Of a DNA stretch of 64,000 nt, positions 1-9,037 are shown piece by piece; the stretch's first letter is position 1; each line of letters begins with the position of its first letter. This DNA is from JAKANT01 sp035502095 (GTDB lineage: Bacteria; Pseudomonadota; Gammaproteobacteria; Burkholderiales; Burkholderiaceae_F): assembly GCA_035502095.1 (NCBI GenBank), contig DATJUX010000011.1, forward strand, positions 248,001 to 312,000, given 5' to 3'. Below the pieces are notes generated by a model. It saw only the letters and a list, made by a program, of their open reading frames with translations, was not told the origin of the DNA and did no database searches. A program made the translations under genes and the position numbers.

Positions 1-300
1 CAAGACCAGGACCAGCAGGCCCCGGATCGGAACCAGGAAACCTTCGGCCCACACGACGAGGACCGTGAACAGAAACGTCGCGGACAAGAAGTGGGCGAAT
101 CCGAAGCGAATGCCTTCGCTATCGACCACCGCGCTCGCGAGCAGCGCCGCGTGCGCCGCGGCGAGCACCGGCAGGAACCAGCGAGCATCGCCACGGCCCC
201 CCGCTTGCAGGCTGCGCCACATCACCCAGGCGAGGACCGCGTACAGCACGCCGACGCTGACGTGTGCCGAGACGTAAAATGCGGTCGACCCCATGCTCAT
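1..300 (-). CDS. YpjD/CcsA-like cytochrome c assembly family membrane protein (partial, N-terminal 100 codons)
   Basis: The reading frame is open from ATG at 300 (second ATG at 294) to the window edge, so only the N-terminus is present. The translation is strongly hydrophobic, with about three membrane segments separated by short polar loops (for example around SAHVSVGVLYAVLAWVMW). It lies divergent to ffh. A YpjD/HemX-type inner-membrane protein of the cytochrome c assembly (CcsA) family is commonly found next to ffh in proteobacteria. The family call rests on that context plus the membrane pattern; the haem-handling motifs would be in the missing part. Role in haem or cytochrome c maturation is inferred. 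Confidence 0.6.
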   Translation of the reverse strand, partial: MSMGSTAFYVSAHVSVGVLYAVLAWVMWRSLQAGGRGDARWFLPVLAAAHAALLASAVVDSEGIRFGFAHFLSATFLFTVLVVWAEGFLVPIRGLLVLVL

Positions 301-354
301 CTATATAGCACGCACGGCGCGGCCAGAACCCGCGCCATGCGGGCCCGGAACCCG

Positions 355-1746
355 ATGCTCGATGCACTGACCGACAAGCTGGCCCGCGTCGTCAAGACGA
401 TGCGGGGGCAGGCGCGTCTCACGGACGCGAACATGCAGGAGATGCTGCGCGAGATCCGCGTCGCATTGCTCGAGGCCGATGTTGCCCTGCCCGTTGTGCG
501 CGATCTCATCGCGCGCATCAAGGACAAGGCGCTCGGCGAGGAGGTGGTTGGAAGCCTGACCCCCGGCCAGGCACTGGTCGGCCTGGTACATCGCGAGCTC
601 ACCGCGGTGATGGGTGGAGACCTCGAGCCGGCCGCGCGCGAGCTGAACCTGGCAACGCAGCCGCCGGCCGTGCTGCTCCTTGCAGGTTTGCAGGGCGCGG
701 GCAAGACGACGACCGCTGCCAAGCTGGCGAAGTGGCTGATCGACGAGCGCAAGAAAAAGGTGCTCACCGTCTCGACCGACGTCTACCGACCCGCGGCGAT
801 CGACCAGCTGAAGACCGTAAGCGGCCAGGCCGGCGCGGAGTTCTTCCCGACCTCCAGCAGCGACAAACCGGTCGACATCGCCACCCGTGCACTCGACCAC
901 GCGCGGCGGCACTTCTTCGACGTGCTGATCGTCGATACGGCCGGGCGCCTTGCCGTCGACGAAGCGATGATGCAGGAGGTCGCCGCGCTCGAATCTGCCG
1001 TCAAGCCGATCGAGACGCTCTTCGTCGTAGACGCGATGCTGGGCCAGGACGCGGTGAACACCGCAAAGGTCTTTTCCGAACGCCTGCCGTTGACCGGCGT
1101 CGTTCTGACGAAGCTCGATGGCGATGCACGCGGCGGGGCGGCCTTGTCGGTACGGCACGTGACCGGGAGGCCGATCAAGTTCGTCGGCGTGGCCGAAAAG
1201 ATCTCCGGCCTGGAGCGCTTCGATCCCGAGCGGATGGCCGGCCGGATCCTCGGCATGGGCGACATCGTCGCGCTGGTCGAGGACGTCAAGAAAGCCATCG
1301 ACGTCCAGGCTGCGGAGAAATTCGCCAAACGCATGCAGTCCGGCGAACGGTTCGATCTGACCGACTTCAAGGAGCAGATCGCGCAGATGCGCAAGATGGG
1401 TGGGCTCGGCGGGATGCTGGACAAGTTGCCCGCCCAATTCGCTCAGGCCGCCGGCAGCGTCAACGAGAAGGACGCGGACCGCCAGATCCGCCGCGTCGAG
1501 GGAATCATCAACGCGATGACGCCGCTCGAGCGCGCGAAGCCCGACCTGATCAAGGCCTCGCGCAAACGTCGCATCGCGGCCGGAGCCGGTGTGCCGGTGC
1601 AGGAAGTCAACCGCATGCTCAACCAGTTCGAGCAGATGCAGGCGATGATGAAGCAGATGAAGAAGGGCGGCCTCGCGAAGATGATGCGCGCCATGGGCGG
1701 AATGAAAGGCCTCGCGGGCGGCCTGCCGGGTTTCCCGAAACGGTAG
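355..1746 (+). CDS. ffh: Signal recognition particle protein Ffh (SRP54)
   Basis: SRP GTPase that binds signal sequences of nascent inner-membrane proteins together with 4.5S RNA and docks with FtsY. The 463-residue product has the N domain (1-95), the GTPase G domain with P-loop GLQGAGKTT (111-119), DTAGR and TKLDGDARGG, and a C-terminal M domain rich in methionine (the MLNQFEQMQAMMKQMKK stretch) ending in GLPGFPKR. ATG at 355 (MLDALTDKL) matches the usual family N-terminus; the frame is open further upstream but those residues do not look like Ffh. Length is normal. The gene is divergent from the ypjD-like gene and convergent with the transglycosylase gene, leaving only 14 bases between stops. 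Confidence 0.97.
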   Translation: MLDALTDKLARVVKTMRGQARLTDANMQEMLREIRVALLEADVALPVVRDLIARIKDKALGEEVVGSLTPGQALVGLVHRELTAVMGGDLEPAARELNLATQPPAVLLLAGLQGAGKTTTAAKLAKWLIDERKKKVLTVSTDVYRPAAIDQLKTVSGQAGAEFFPTSSSDKPVDIATRALDHARRHFFDVLIVDTAGRLAVDEAMMQEVAALESAVKPIETLFVVDAMLGQDAVNTAKVFSERLPLTGVVLTKLDGDARGGAALSVRHVTGRPIKFVGVAEKISGLERFDPERMAGRILGMGDIVALVEDVKKAIDVQAAEKFAKRMQSGERFDLTDFKEQIAQMRKMGGLGGMLDKLPAQFAQAAGSVNEKDADRQIRRVEGIINAMTPLERAKPDLIKASRKRRIAAGAGVPVQEVNRMLNQFEQMQAMMKQMKKGGLAKMMRAMGGMKGLAGGLPGFPKR

Positions 1747-1760
1747 CCCCGGGCGCGCCG

Positions 1761-2420
1761 CTATGCCGTGGTCCTGGCGGGCGGCTCGTAGCTCCAGGTC
1801 TTCTTCCACGCAGCGATCACGGCATCGGGATATTCGCGTTTGCCGCGACTGCCGTTGTAGCGGCCCAATGCGAGGAAAAGATCGCCGCCGTCGAGGTCCA
1901 GGTAGTGCCGCAGGATCACGCAGCCGTAGCGGAGGTTGGTGCGCATGTCGAACAGCCTGCGTGCATCCCCATCGCCGATGAGCCGGGTCCAGAACGGCAT
2001 CACCTGCATGTAGCCGCGCGCGCCGGCGTTCGAGATCGCGTACTTGCGGAAGCCGCTCTCGACCTGGATCAGGCCCAACACCAGCTGCCGGTCGAGTCCG
2101 GCGCGCGTCGCTTCGTAGTCGAGCGTGCGCAGGAAATCCAGCCGCGTGAGGTCATCGGACTTGCGGGCCCGCAAGCGCTGCGACATCGAGTCCAGCCAAT
2201 TGACGAACGCCATGCGCTCCTCGTGCGTATCGAAGTTGCGCACCGGCGGACGCGAATCGGCGATCTGCGCCGCAAGTCCGCTGCGCACGGAGTCGGCCAG
2301 CGGCTCGTAAAGCTGCGCGCCGGCAAACGCGCCGCGCGCGAAGCCCAGCAGCGTGCCGACGACGAACGCCAGGGAGCGCCGGCGCCGAAGGTCCAAGGTC
2401 TGGTCGAAACGACTGTCCAT
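1761..2420 (-). CDS. Lytic transglycosylase, SLT/MltE-like domain
   Basis: Predicted periplasmic murein lytic transglycosylase of 219 residues, cleaving the MurNAc-GlcNAc bond to form 1,6-anhydroMurNAc. The N-terminus has RRRR followed by a hydrophobic core ending AFAGA, which fits a signal peptide. The SLT fold follows at about 105-205, with the catalytic Glu in QVESGF (E121), then GYMQVMPF and ALGRYNGS, all diagnostic of family 1 transglycosylases. ATG at 2420 is preferred over an in-frame TTG at 2438. It sits 54 bases downstream of proS on the same strand and may be cotranscribed. The exact subfamily is not determined. Confidence 0.9.
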   Translation of the reverse strand: MDSRFDQTLDLRRRRSLAFVVGTLLGFARGAFAGAQLYEPLADSVRSGLAAQIADSRPPVRNFDTHEERMAFVNWLDSMSQRLRARKSDDLTRLDFLRTLDYEATRAGLDRQLVLGLIQVESGFRKYAISNAGARGYMQVMPFWTRLIGDGDARRLFDMRTNLRYGCVILRHYLDLDGGDLFLALGRYNGSRGKREYPDAVIAAWKKTWSYEPPARTTA

Positions 2421-2474
2421 CTTTGACACGGACCGCAACGCCAGCTGCCGGGCGATTCCGTCCCGGCCGGAACC

Positions 2475-4211
2475 TCAGGCGGACATCCGCGCGCCGATGA
2501 AGGCCAGCACCTCATCGGGCGGAACGAGCGTCGTCTGCAGCGACCGCCGGTCGAAATATTCGACCTTGCCTTCCTTGAGTCCGCGTTCGCCGACCGTGAT
2601 CCGGTGCGGAACGCCGATCAGCTCCCAGTCCGCGAACATCGCGCCCGGCCGCTCGCCGCGATCGTCGAGCATCACATCCACGCCCGCGGCAAGGAACTGT
2701 TCGTGGACGCGATCCGCCGCCTGCCGGACGGCTTCGGACTGTCGGTAGTTGACGGGGCAGATCACCACCTCGAACGGTGCGATCGGCGCGGGCCAGATGA
2801 TTCCCTTTTCGTCGTGGTTCTGTTCGATCGCGGCACCGAGCAGGCGCGTGATGCCGATCCCGTAGCAACCCATCACCATCGTGCGCGCCTTGCCTGCCTC
2901 GTCGGTGAAGGTGAGATTCATCTTCTCGGGGTACGGCAGGCCGGCGAAGACATGGCCGACTTCGATGCCGCGCTGGATCGCGAGCACGCCTTTGCCGTCC
3001 GGCGACGGATCGCCCGCGACGACGCTGCGCAGGTCCGCGACATCGGGTTCCGCGAGATCGCGCCCCCAGTTCACGCCGGTGAAGTGGAAGTCCTCTTCAT
3101 TGGCGCCGCACACGAAGTCGCTCATGTTGGCGACGGTTCGATCGGCGACGACCCGAATCGGTCGCCTGGTGTTGATGGGTCCGAGATAGCCGGGCCGCGT
3201 GCCGAACGCAGCGAGGATCTCGGCCTCGGTGGCAAAGCGGAAGCCGTCTTTCAAGCCCGGGACCTTGTTTGCCTTCACCTCGTTCAGCTCGTGGTCGCCG
3301 CGAATCAACAACAACCAGATTGCGGCCTCCCTCGTGTCGCCGGCAGCCGGCGCGTCGACAGCAAGCGCGATCGACTTGACCGTGCGCCCGAGCGGAATCC
3401 CGAGCAACTGCGCCACGTCCTCGCACTTTTCCTTGCCCGGCGTCGGCGTCTTCCGCAACGCTTCTGCGGGCGCGGCCCGGTGCGCGATGAGCGGCAGCGC
3501 TTCGGCCATCTCGACATTGGCCGCGTAGTCGGAGGTGGGGCAATACGCGATCGCGTCCTCGCCCGTGTCGGCGATCACCTGGAACTCGTGGCTCGCCTTG
3601 CCGCCGATGTTCCCCGTGTCGGCGGCCACCGAGCGGAACCTGAGGCCCATGCGGGAGAAGATGCGGCCGTACGCGTCGTACATCGCCTGGTAGCTGCGCA
3701 TCGCGGACGCCTCGTCGCGATCGAACGAATACGCGTCCTTCATCGTGAACTCGCGGCCGCGCATGACACCGAAGCGCGGACGACGCTCGTCGCGGAACTT
3801 GGTCTGGATGTGATAAAAGTTGATCGGAAGCTGCTTGTAGCTCTTCAGCTCCTCGCGCACGATGTCCGAGATGACCTCCTCGGACGTGGGCTGGATGATG
3901 AAGTCGCGTTCGTGGCGGTCCTTCAGCCGCGCGAGCTCAGGTCCCATTTTGTACCAGCGCCCCGACTCCATCCAGAGTTCCGCCGGTTGAACCACCGGCA
4001 TCAGCAATTCGATCGCGCCCGCGCGGTTCATCTCCTCGCGCACCACCCGCTCGATCTTGCGGATCGAGCGCATCCCCATCGGCAGGTAGCTGTAGATCCC
4101 GGCCGCGAGCTTCTTGATCATGCCGGCCCGCACCATGAGCTGGTGACTGATCACCTCGGCGTCGGCTGGAGCCTCTTTCAGGGTGGAAACGAAGAAGCGG
4201 GAGGCTCGCAT
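2475..4211 (-). CDS. proS: Prolyl-tRNA synthetase
   Basis: Class II aminoacyl-tRNA synthetase charging tRNA-Pro. The 578-residue length is that of the bacterial-type enzyme with an editing (INS) domain. N-terminal catalytic segments carry motif 2 (FRDERRPRFGVMRGREF) and KDAYSFD. The central 220-380 region is the YbaK-like deacylase insertion (FHFTGVNWGRDL lies just after it). Motif 3 is GCYGIGITRLLGA, followed by the anticodon-binding domain (PFEVVICPVN). ATG at 4211 begins MRASRFF, as usual. Divergent from rppH, with 78 bases between starts. A tRNA-Pro gene lies at 9038 in the same window. Confidence 0.97.
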   Translation of the reverse strand: MRASRFFVSTLKEAPADAEVISHQLMVRAGMIKKLAAGIYSYLPMGMRSIRKIERVVREEMNRAGAIELLMPVVQPAELWMESGRWYKMGPELARLKDRHERDFIIQPTSEEVISDIVREELKSYKQLPINFYHIQTKFRDERRPRFGVMRGREFTMKDAYSFDRDEASAMRSYQAMYDAYGRIFSRMGLRFRSVAADTGNIGGKASHEFQVIADTGEDAIAYCPTSDYAANVEMAEALPLIAHRAAPAEALRKTPTPGKEKCEDVAQLLGIPLGRTVKSIALAVDAPAAGDTREAAIWLLLIRGDHELNEVKANKVPGLKDGFRFATEAEILAAFGTRPGYLGPINTRRPIRVVADRTVANMSDFVCGANEEDFHFTGVNWGRDLAEPDVADLRSVVAGDPSPDGKGVLAIQRGIEVGHVFAGLPYPEKMNLTFTDEAGKARTMVMGCYGIGITRLLGAAIEQNHDEKGIIWPAPIAPFEVVICPVNYRQSEAVRQAADRVHEQFLAAGVDVMLDDRGERPGAMFADWELIGVPHRITVGERGLKEGKVEYFDRRSLQTTLVPPDEVLAFIGARMSA

Positions 4212-4251
4212 TCCGTTGCTTTTTCCACGGTCGCGCGCGTGACGGCGGCCA

Positions 4252-4284
4252 TATAATCGGCCGCAGATGATATAGGTTCAGGTG
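4252..4284 (+). promoter_or_regulatory. Putative rppH promoter -10 (TATAAT) and ribosome binding site
   Basis: A perfect TATAAT at 4252-4257 lies 32 bases before the rppH ATG, followed by AGGTG at 4280-4284, five bases before the start. No good -35 is seen at 16-18 bases upstream, so the promoter would be weak or an extended or activated type. Inference from sequence only. Confidence 0.45.
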
Positions 4285-4289
4285 TTGGC

Positions 4290-4856
4290 ATGCTGGACAA
4301 GGAAGGCTATCGCCCGAATGTCGGCATCATCCTGCTGAATCACCGCAACGAGGTCTTCTGGGGCAAGCGCGTCAAGCAGCACGCATGGCAGTTCCCGCAG
4401 GGCGGGATCAAGCACGGCGAGTCTCCCGAACAGGCGATGTTTCGCGAGCTGTACGAGGAGATCGGGCTCAAGCCCGAACACGTGAAGATCGTCGCCCGCA
4501 CCCGCGAGTGGCTGCGCTACGACGTGCCCGACCAGTGGATCCGGCGTGATCTGCGGGGGAACTACCGGGGGCAGAAGCAGATCTGGTTCCTGTTGCGCAT
4601 GATCGGTCGCGATTGCGACGTCTGCTTGCGCCGCAGCGAGAAACCGGAGTTCGACGCGTGGCGCTGGCATGCCTACTGGGTACCGCTGGACACGGTGATC
4701 GAGTTCAAGCGCGACGTGTACCAGCAGGCGCTTGCGGAACTTTCCCGCTTCGTGTTCCGCGGCGGATGGCGCCAGAGCCATTTGATCCGCATACGGCCAG
4801 CTGAGCAGGCGGCCGCCACGCCGGAGTCGTCGAACTTGAACGACCAGGCCGGCTGA
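4290..4856 (+). CDS. rppH: RNA pyrophosphohydrolase RppH (Nudix)
   Basis: Nudix hydrolase that removes pyrophosphate from the 5' end of triphosphorylated mRNA and so triggers RNase E-dependent decay. The 188-residue protein starts MLDKEGYRPNVGIILLN, the standard RppH N-terminus. It carries a full Nudix box from G38 to L60 (REL-YEE-IGL core with Glu 53, 56 and 57), and WQFPQGGI precedes the box as in RppH and diadenosine-polyphosphate hydrolases. The C-terminal tail past about 170 is low-complexity and not conserved. Convergent with proB, with four bases between the stop codons. Confidence 0.95.
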   Translation: MLDKEGYRPNVGIILLNHRNEVFWGKRVKQHAWQFPQGGIKHGESPEQAMFRELYEEIGLKPEHVKIVARTREWLRYDVPDQWIRRDLRGNYRGQKQIWFLLRMIGRDCDVCLRRSEKPEFDAWRWHAYWVPLDTVIEFKRDVYQQALAELSRFVFRGGWRQSHLIRIRPAEQAAATPESSNLNDQAG

Positions 4857-4860
4857 GTCC

Positions 4861-5985
4861 TCAGCTCAAGACCAGATTGTCGCGATGGATCAACTCGGGT
4901 TCTTCGATGAACCCGAGCGCCGCTTCGATCTCGGAGCTCGATTTGCGCGCGATAAGGCGCGTCTCGCCGCTGCTGTAGTTGATCAGGCCGCGCGCGACTT
5001 CGGTACCCGTCGGGTCGAGACAGGCAATCACGTCGCCGCGCGCGAACTCCCCTTGAACCTCGGTCACGCCGATCGGCAGCAGGCTTCGTCCGCCGCTGCG
5101 CAGTGCCCGCGCGGCGCCCGCGTCGATCACGATGCGCCCCTTCAATTGCAGATGATCGGCGAGCCACTGCTTGCGTGCAGTGAGAACCTGCACCGCAGCG
5201 ACGAGCTGCGTGCCGACGGCCTGGCCGCGTGCGAGGCGCACCAGGACATCGGCTTCGCGCCCCGACGCGATGACCGTGTGCGCGCCGCTGCGCGCGGCGC
5301 GTTTGGCCGCCAGCACCTTGGTGATCATGCCGCCGCGGCCGATCTCGCTGCCGACACCCCCCGCCATCGCTTCGAGCTGCGCGTCGCCGGCGCGGGCGTG
5401 CTCGATCAGGGTCGCGTTCGGGTCGCGGCGCGGATCGGCCGAATACAGGCCACGCTGGTCGGTCAGGATCACGAGTACGTCGGCCTCGACGAGGTTCGTC
5501 ACCAGCGCGCCGAGGGTGTCGTTGTCGCCGAACTTGATCTCGTCGGTCACGACCGTGTCGTTCTCATTGATCACCGGGACCACGCCCAGTTGCAGCAGCG
5601 CGAACAACGTCGAGCGTGCATTGAGATAGCGCGCACGGTCTGCCAGGTCGGCGTGCGTGAGCAGCACCTGCGCGCTGTGCAACCCCCGCTCGCGGAAGCT
5701 GGTCTCGTACGCTTGCGCGAGTCCCATCTGTCCGACCGCCGCGGCCGCCTGCAGCGCGTGAATCTGGTGTGGGCGGGTCGTCCAGCCAAGGCGTTGCATC
5801 CCCTCGGCGATTGCACCGCTCGACACCAGGATCACCTGCTTGCCGAGCCTGCGCAGTTCGGAGATCTGCTCGGTCCACCGGGCGATCGCGGCGAGGTCGA
5901 GGCCACGTCCTTCATTGGTCACGAGCGTGCTGCCGACCTTGATGACGACGCGGCGCGCCACGGCGACAGCGGCGATCGCGCTCAT
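4861..5985 (-). CDS. proB: Glutamate 5-kinase
   Basis: First enzyme of proline biosynthesis: phosphorylates glutamate to glutamyl-5-phosphate. 374 residues from ATG 5985: amino-acid kinase domain (about 1-260) with KVGSTLVTNEG, VSSGAIAEGMQRLG, INENDTV and GVGSEIGRGGMITK, then a C-terminal PUA domain (275-370). The frame is open beyond 5985, but MSAIAAVAVARRVVIKVGS is the natural start, seven bases after the obg stop. It is the last gene of an rplU-rpmA-obg-proB run, and obg-proB linkage is common in betaproteobacteria. proA is not in the window. Confidence 0.96.
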   Translation of the reverse strand: MSAIAAVAVARRVVIKVGSTLVTNEGRGLDLAAIARWTEQISELRRLGKQVILVSSGAIAEGMQRLGWTTRPHQIHALQAAAAVGQMGLAQAYETSFRERGLHSAQVLLTHADLADRARYLNARSTLFALLQLGVVPVINENDTVVTDEIKFGDNDTLGALVTNLVEADVLVILTDQRGLYSADPRRDPNATLIEHARAGDAQLEAMAGGVGSEIGRGGMITKVLAAKRAARSGAHTVIASGREADVLVRLARGQAVGTQLVAAVQVLTARKQWLADHLQLKGRIVIDAGAARALRSGGRSLLPIGVTEVQGEFARGDVIACLDPTGTEVARGLINYSSGETRLIARKSSSEIEAALGFIEEPELIHRDNLVLS

Positions 5986-5992
5986 CGGCGTG

Positions 5993-7066
5993 TCATGCGT
6001 CCGCTTCGAGTGCGGCGAAACGCGGATCCGACCGATCGGCGTGCCGATCGGACGCGCCACCTTCGAACAGAAACCGCTGCACCGCCCACATCAGGTCGCG
6101 GCAGCCTTCGCCGGTCGCGGCGGAGACCGCGTAGATGGGCGCCTTGGTCCGCAGACGGTGCCGCACGCGTCGGACGAGTTCTGCACGCAACGCCGGATCG
6201 ATCAGGTCGATCTTGTTCAACACGATCCAACGCGGCTTGCGAAACAACGCCGCATCGTATTTCTTGAGTTCGGCGGCGACGACGCGCAGCTGCTTCACCG
6301 GGTCGACCGACGCGTCGATCGGCGCGATGTCGACGACCTGCAGCAGCAAGCGCGTGCGCGAGAGATGGCGGAGGAAACGATGACCGAGGCCCGCCCCTTC
6401 CGCGGCCCCTTCGATCAAGCCGGGCACGTCGGCGATCACGAAGCCGCGCTCCGCTTCCATGCGCACGACGCCGAGGTGCGGGTGCAGCGTCGTGAAGGGA
6501 TAGTCCGCGACGCGCGGACGCGCGTTCGAAACCGCTGCGACAAGCGTCGATTTGCCCGCGTTGGGCGCACCAAGCAGACCGACGTCGGCAAGCACCTTCA
6601 ACTCCAGGCGCAGGTGGCGGCGTTGGCCAGCCTCGCCCAGGGTTCGCTGCCGCGGAGCACGGTTCGTGCTCGACTTGAAGTGCAGGTTGCCGAGCCCGCC
6701 GACGCCACCCTTGGCCAGCGTGAAACGCTGTCCGTGGGCGGAAAAATCGACCAGCTGCGCGCCCGAGTCTTCGTCGACGACGATCGTTCCCACCGGTAGG
6801 CGAAGCACCAGATCCTTGCCCGAAGCGCCGTAACAATCCGAGCCGCGACCGTTCTCGCCGTCACCCGCCGCATGGCGCGGCATATAGCGATACTCGATCA
6901 GCGTGTTGATATTGCGATCGGCGACGCCGATCACGCTGCCGCCGCGCCCGCCATCGCCTCCGTCCGGCCCGCCCTTGGGAATGAACTTCTCGCGGCGGAA
7001 CGAGGCACAGCCGTCGCCACCCTTGCCGGCGCATACCTCGATGCGCGCTTCATCAATGAACTTCAT
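5993..7066 (-). CDS. obg: GTPase Obg/CgtA
   Basis: Essential ribosome-associated GTPase acting in 50S maturation and stringent-response signalling. 357 residues: glycine-rich Obg fold (MKFIDEA, GGDGCASFRREK, GGPDGGDGGRGG) over 1-158, then the G domain with GAPNAGKST, DYPFTTLHP, DVPGLIEGA and NKIDL. The C-terminal extension found in some Obg proteins is short here. It is downstream of rpmA and separated from it by an apparent intrinsic terminator (7078-7110), which may reduce obg expression relative to the ribosomal protein genes. Confidence 0.97.
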   Translation of the reverse strand: MKFIDEARIEVCAGKGGDGCASFRREKFIPKGGPDGGDGGRGGSVIGVADRNINTLIEYRYMPRHAAGDGENGRGSDCYGASGKDLVLRLPVGTIVVDEDSGAQLVDFSAHGQRFTLAKGGVGGLGNLHFKSSTNRAPRQRTLGEAGQRRHLRLELKVLADVGLLGAPNAGKSTLVAAVSNARPRVADYPFTTLHPHLGVVRMEAERGFVIADVPGLIEGAAEGAGLGHRFLRHLSRTRLLLQVVDIAPIDASVDPVKQLRVVAAELKKYDAALFRKPRWIVLNKIDLIDPALRAELVRRVRHRLRTKAPIYAVSAATGEGCRDLMWAVQRFLFEGGASDRHADRSDPRFAALEADA

Positions 7067-7077
7067 CGCAATGGGAC

Positions 7078-7110
7078 TGCAAAAAGAAAAGCCCTGCCTG
7101 GGGCAGGGCT
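7078..7110 (-). terminator. Intrinsic terminator or attenuator between rpmA and obg
   Basis: Read on the minus strand there is a perfect 9-bp stem (AGCCCTGCC with GGCAGGGCT, 7090-7098 and 7102-7110) with a three-base loop, followed at once by a T-rich tract (7078-7089). It lies 23 bases after the rpmA stop and 12 bases before the obg ATG, so it would cap rplU-rpmA transcription and let a fraction read into obg-proB. Confidence 0.8.
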
Positions 7111-7132
7111 CGTCACCTGTGGTCCGACCCGG

Positions 7133-7393
7133 TCAACCCTGCGTGACGACGCTCACGGTCTGACGGTTGTTCGGGCCGTGTACGGCGAACCTGACCTTGC
7201 CGTCGATCAACGCAAACAGGGTGTGATCACGCCCCATGCCAACGTTGTCGCCGGCATGGAAACGTGTTCCGCGCTGGCGCACGATGATCGAGCCGGCGTT
7301 GATGGCCTCGCCGCCGAACACCTTTACGCCGAGCCTTTTCGCCTGCGAATCGCGCCCGTTGCGCGAAGAGCCGCCTGCCTTTTTGTGTGCCAT
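7133..7393 (-). CDS. rpmA: 50S ribosomal protein L27
   Basis: 86-residue large-subunit protein near the peptidyl-transferase centre. The N-terminus MAHKKAGGSSRNGRDSQAKR is diagnostic, followed by GVKVFGGE, GSIIVRQRGT and HAGDNVG. Length is normal. It follows rplU by 56 bases on the same strand, the standard bacterial arrangement. Confidence 0.98.
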   Translation of the reverse strand: MAHKKAGGSSRNGRDSQAKRLGVKVFGGEAINAGSIIVRQRGTRFHAGDNVGMGRDHTLFALIDGKVRFAVHGPNNRQTVSVVTQG

Positions 7394-7449
7394 GGTTGTT
7401 CCTTGCCCGGATCGCTGCGTTCGTCACTAACGCCGGCCCCGGATCCTCG

Positions 7450-7758
7450 TCAGTTGATTGCGTCGATACGCAGTTCGGTGAAGTTCTGTCGATGGCCGGC
7501 GTGCTTCTGGAAGTGCTTGCGCCGGCGCATCTTGAAGATGCGCAGCTTGTCGTGCCGGCCATGGGCAAGAACGGTGGCGCTGACCGCCGCTCCGGACACC
7601 AGCGGCGTACCGAGGCGCACGTTCGGCCCATCGCCGATCGCGAGCACCTCGGTAAGCGTCACGACGCTGCCCACTTCGGCGCCGAGGGACTCGACGCGCA
7701 ATTTTTCTCCGGCGACGACGCGATACTGCTTGCCGCCCGTCCTGATCACTGCATACAT
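7450..7758 (-). CDS. rplU: 50S ribosomal protein L21
   Basis: 102-residue protein beginning MYAVIRTGGKQYRV, which fixes the ATG at 7758 although the frame extends upstream. The C-terminus carries the conserved KMRRRKHFQKHAGHRQ and FTELRI. It is first gene of the rplU-rpmA unit, with a good sigma-70 promoter about 90-120 bases upstream (7851-7880). Confidence 0.98.
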   Translation of the reverse strand: MYAVIRTGGKQYRVVAGEKLRVESLGAEVGSVVTLTEVLAIGDGPNVRLGTPLVSGAAVSATVLAHGRHDKLRIFKMRRRKHFQKHAGHRQNFTELRIDAIN

Positions 7759-7850
7759 GGCTTGCTCCACTGCGCCGGCCGCACCACTGCCCGCCAAGGC
7801 AGTCCTCAGGCGCTGTCGCGCCGGGCCTGGGACGGTCTGGAAAGCCGAGC

Positions 7851-7880
7851 ATTATCCCAAGCATCGCCCCTGGGAGTCAA
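7851..7880 (-). promoter_or_regulatory. Sigma-70 promoter for rplU-rpmA
   Basis: On the minus strand TTGACT (7880-7875) and GATAAT (7856-7851) are separated by 18 bases, five of six matches to consensus in each box. The resulting leader before the rplU ATG would be about 85 nt, long enough for a control structure, though none was identified. It points away from ispB. Confidence 0.7.
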
Positions 7881-7965
7881 ACCGCACGCCGCCCGGCCGG
7901 ATCGCAGCTGGGTCGAACCTATAATCCGCCCGCCGGGACCGTAGCCGATCCGGATCGGAACACCG

Positions 7966-8979
7966 ATGAACCAACACGCCACGATTCGACCGGCCCCGCA
8001 GGACACCCCTCCACGCGACGCTGCGCGCGTGCTCGCGCCTGTCGCGAAGGACATGCTGGAGGTCGATGCCGTCATCCGCAGCCGGCTGGATTCGGATGTA
8101 TCCCTGATCCGGACCGTCGCCGACTACATCGTGGGCGCTGGCGGCAAGCGCCTGCGGCCCGCGGTCCTGCTGCTGATCGCGGGCGCACTGGGAATGCGCG
8201 GACCGGCGGCGCATCGCCTGGCGGCGGTGATCGAGTTCATCCACACCGCCACCCTCCTGCACGATGACGTCGTCGACGAATCCGACTTGCGACGCGGTCG
8301 GCCGACCGCCAATGCGATGTTCGGCAACGCCGCCAGCGTCCTGGTCGGTGACTTTCTCTATTCGCGTGCCTTCCAGATGATGGTCGAAGCGGGAAGCATG
8401 CGCGTGATGTCGATCCTTGCCGACGCGACCAACCGCATCGCCGAGGGCGAGGTGCTGCAGTTGCTGAACATCCACGACCCGACGGTGGACGAGGAACGCT
8501 ATTTGCGCGTGGTCGAGCGCAAGACGGCGACGCTGTTCGAAGCGGCGGCGCGCATCGGCGCCGTCATCGCCGGGGCAGACAGCGCGACCGAAGCGCGCTG
8601 CCTGCGCTACGGCGCTTCGGTCGGGACGGCGTTCCAGATCGTCGACGATATCCTGGATTACTCGGGTCATGCGGAGGAACTCGGCAAGCGCCTCGGCGAT
8701 GACCTGCGCGAAGGAAAGGTGACGCTTCCCATCATCTACGCGCTGCGCGGGGCCACGGTGCACCAGCGCGAATTGATCGAGGGAGCAATCCGCGTCGGCG
8801 GGGGCGATTTCGTGCAGATCGCCCGCGTGGTGCACGACACCGGCGCACTCGAGTTCTCGCGCGCACGCGCGGAGGACGAAGCACGCGCGGCGCGCGCTGC
8901 GGCGTCGTCGTTGCCCGCGTCCGACTGCCGAGTTTCTTTGTTAGACTTGATCGACTTGGCGATTCGTCGCGACCGGTAG
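7966..8979 (+). CDS. ispB: Octaprenyl (polyprenyl) diphosphate synthase
   Basis: Trans-prenyltransferase building the C40-type side chain of ubiquinone from FPP and IPP. 337 residues with the first Asp-rich motif LLHDDVVDESDLRRG (DDVVD 100-104), GRPTANAMFGNAASVLVGD, and the second Asp-rich motif FQIVDDILDYSG. The gene next to rplU-rpmA in proteobacteria is typically ispB. A TATAAT at 7920-7925 lies 40 bases before the ATG, with no convincing -35. Chain length (C40 or other) cannot be proved from sequence. Confidence 0.93.
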   Translation: MNQHATIRPAPQDTPPRDAARVLAPVAKDMLEVDAVIRSRLDSDVSLIRTVADYIVGAGGKRLRPAVLLLIAGALGMRGPAAHRLAAVIEFIHTATLLHDDVVDESDLRRGRPTANAMFGNAASVLVGDFLYSRAFQMMVEAGSMRVMSILADATNRIAEGEVLQLLNIHDPTVDEERYLRVVERKTATLFEAAARIGAVIAGADSATEARCLRYGASVGTAFQIVDDILDYSGHAEELGKRLGDDLREGKVTLPIIYALRGATVHQRELIEGAIRVGGGDFVQIARVVHDTGALEFSRARAEDEARAARAAASSLPASDCRVSLLDLIDLAIRRDR

Positions 8980-9037
8980 TGTGCGTGCGACTGGTCCCAA
9001 CGAACGTGGCAACGTCTTGCGTTGTCCGCTTCGGATT

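Noticed and set aside
732..2426. A 564-codon plus-strand frame across ffh and the transglycosylase gene
   Set aside because: It spans two well-supported genes in other frames and has the Arg/Asp-rich composition of an out-of-frame translation.
2604..4256. A 550-codon plus-strand frame opposite proS
   Set aside because: Shadow of proS: composition rich in Arg, Ala, His and Asp, no domain, and proS is complete.
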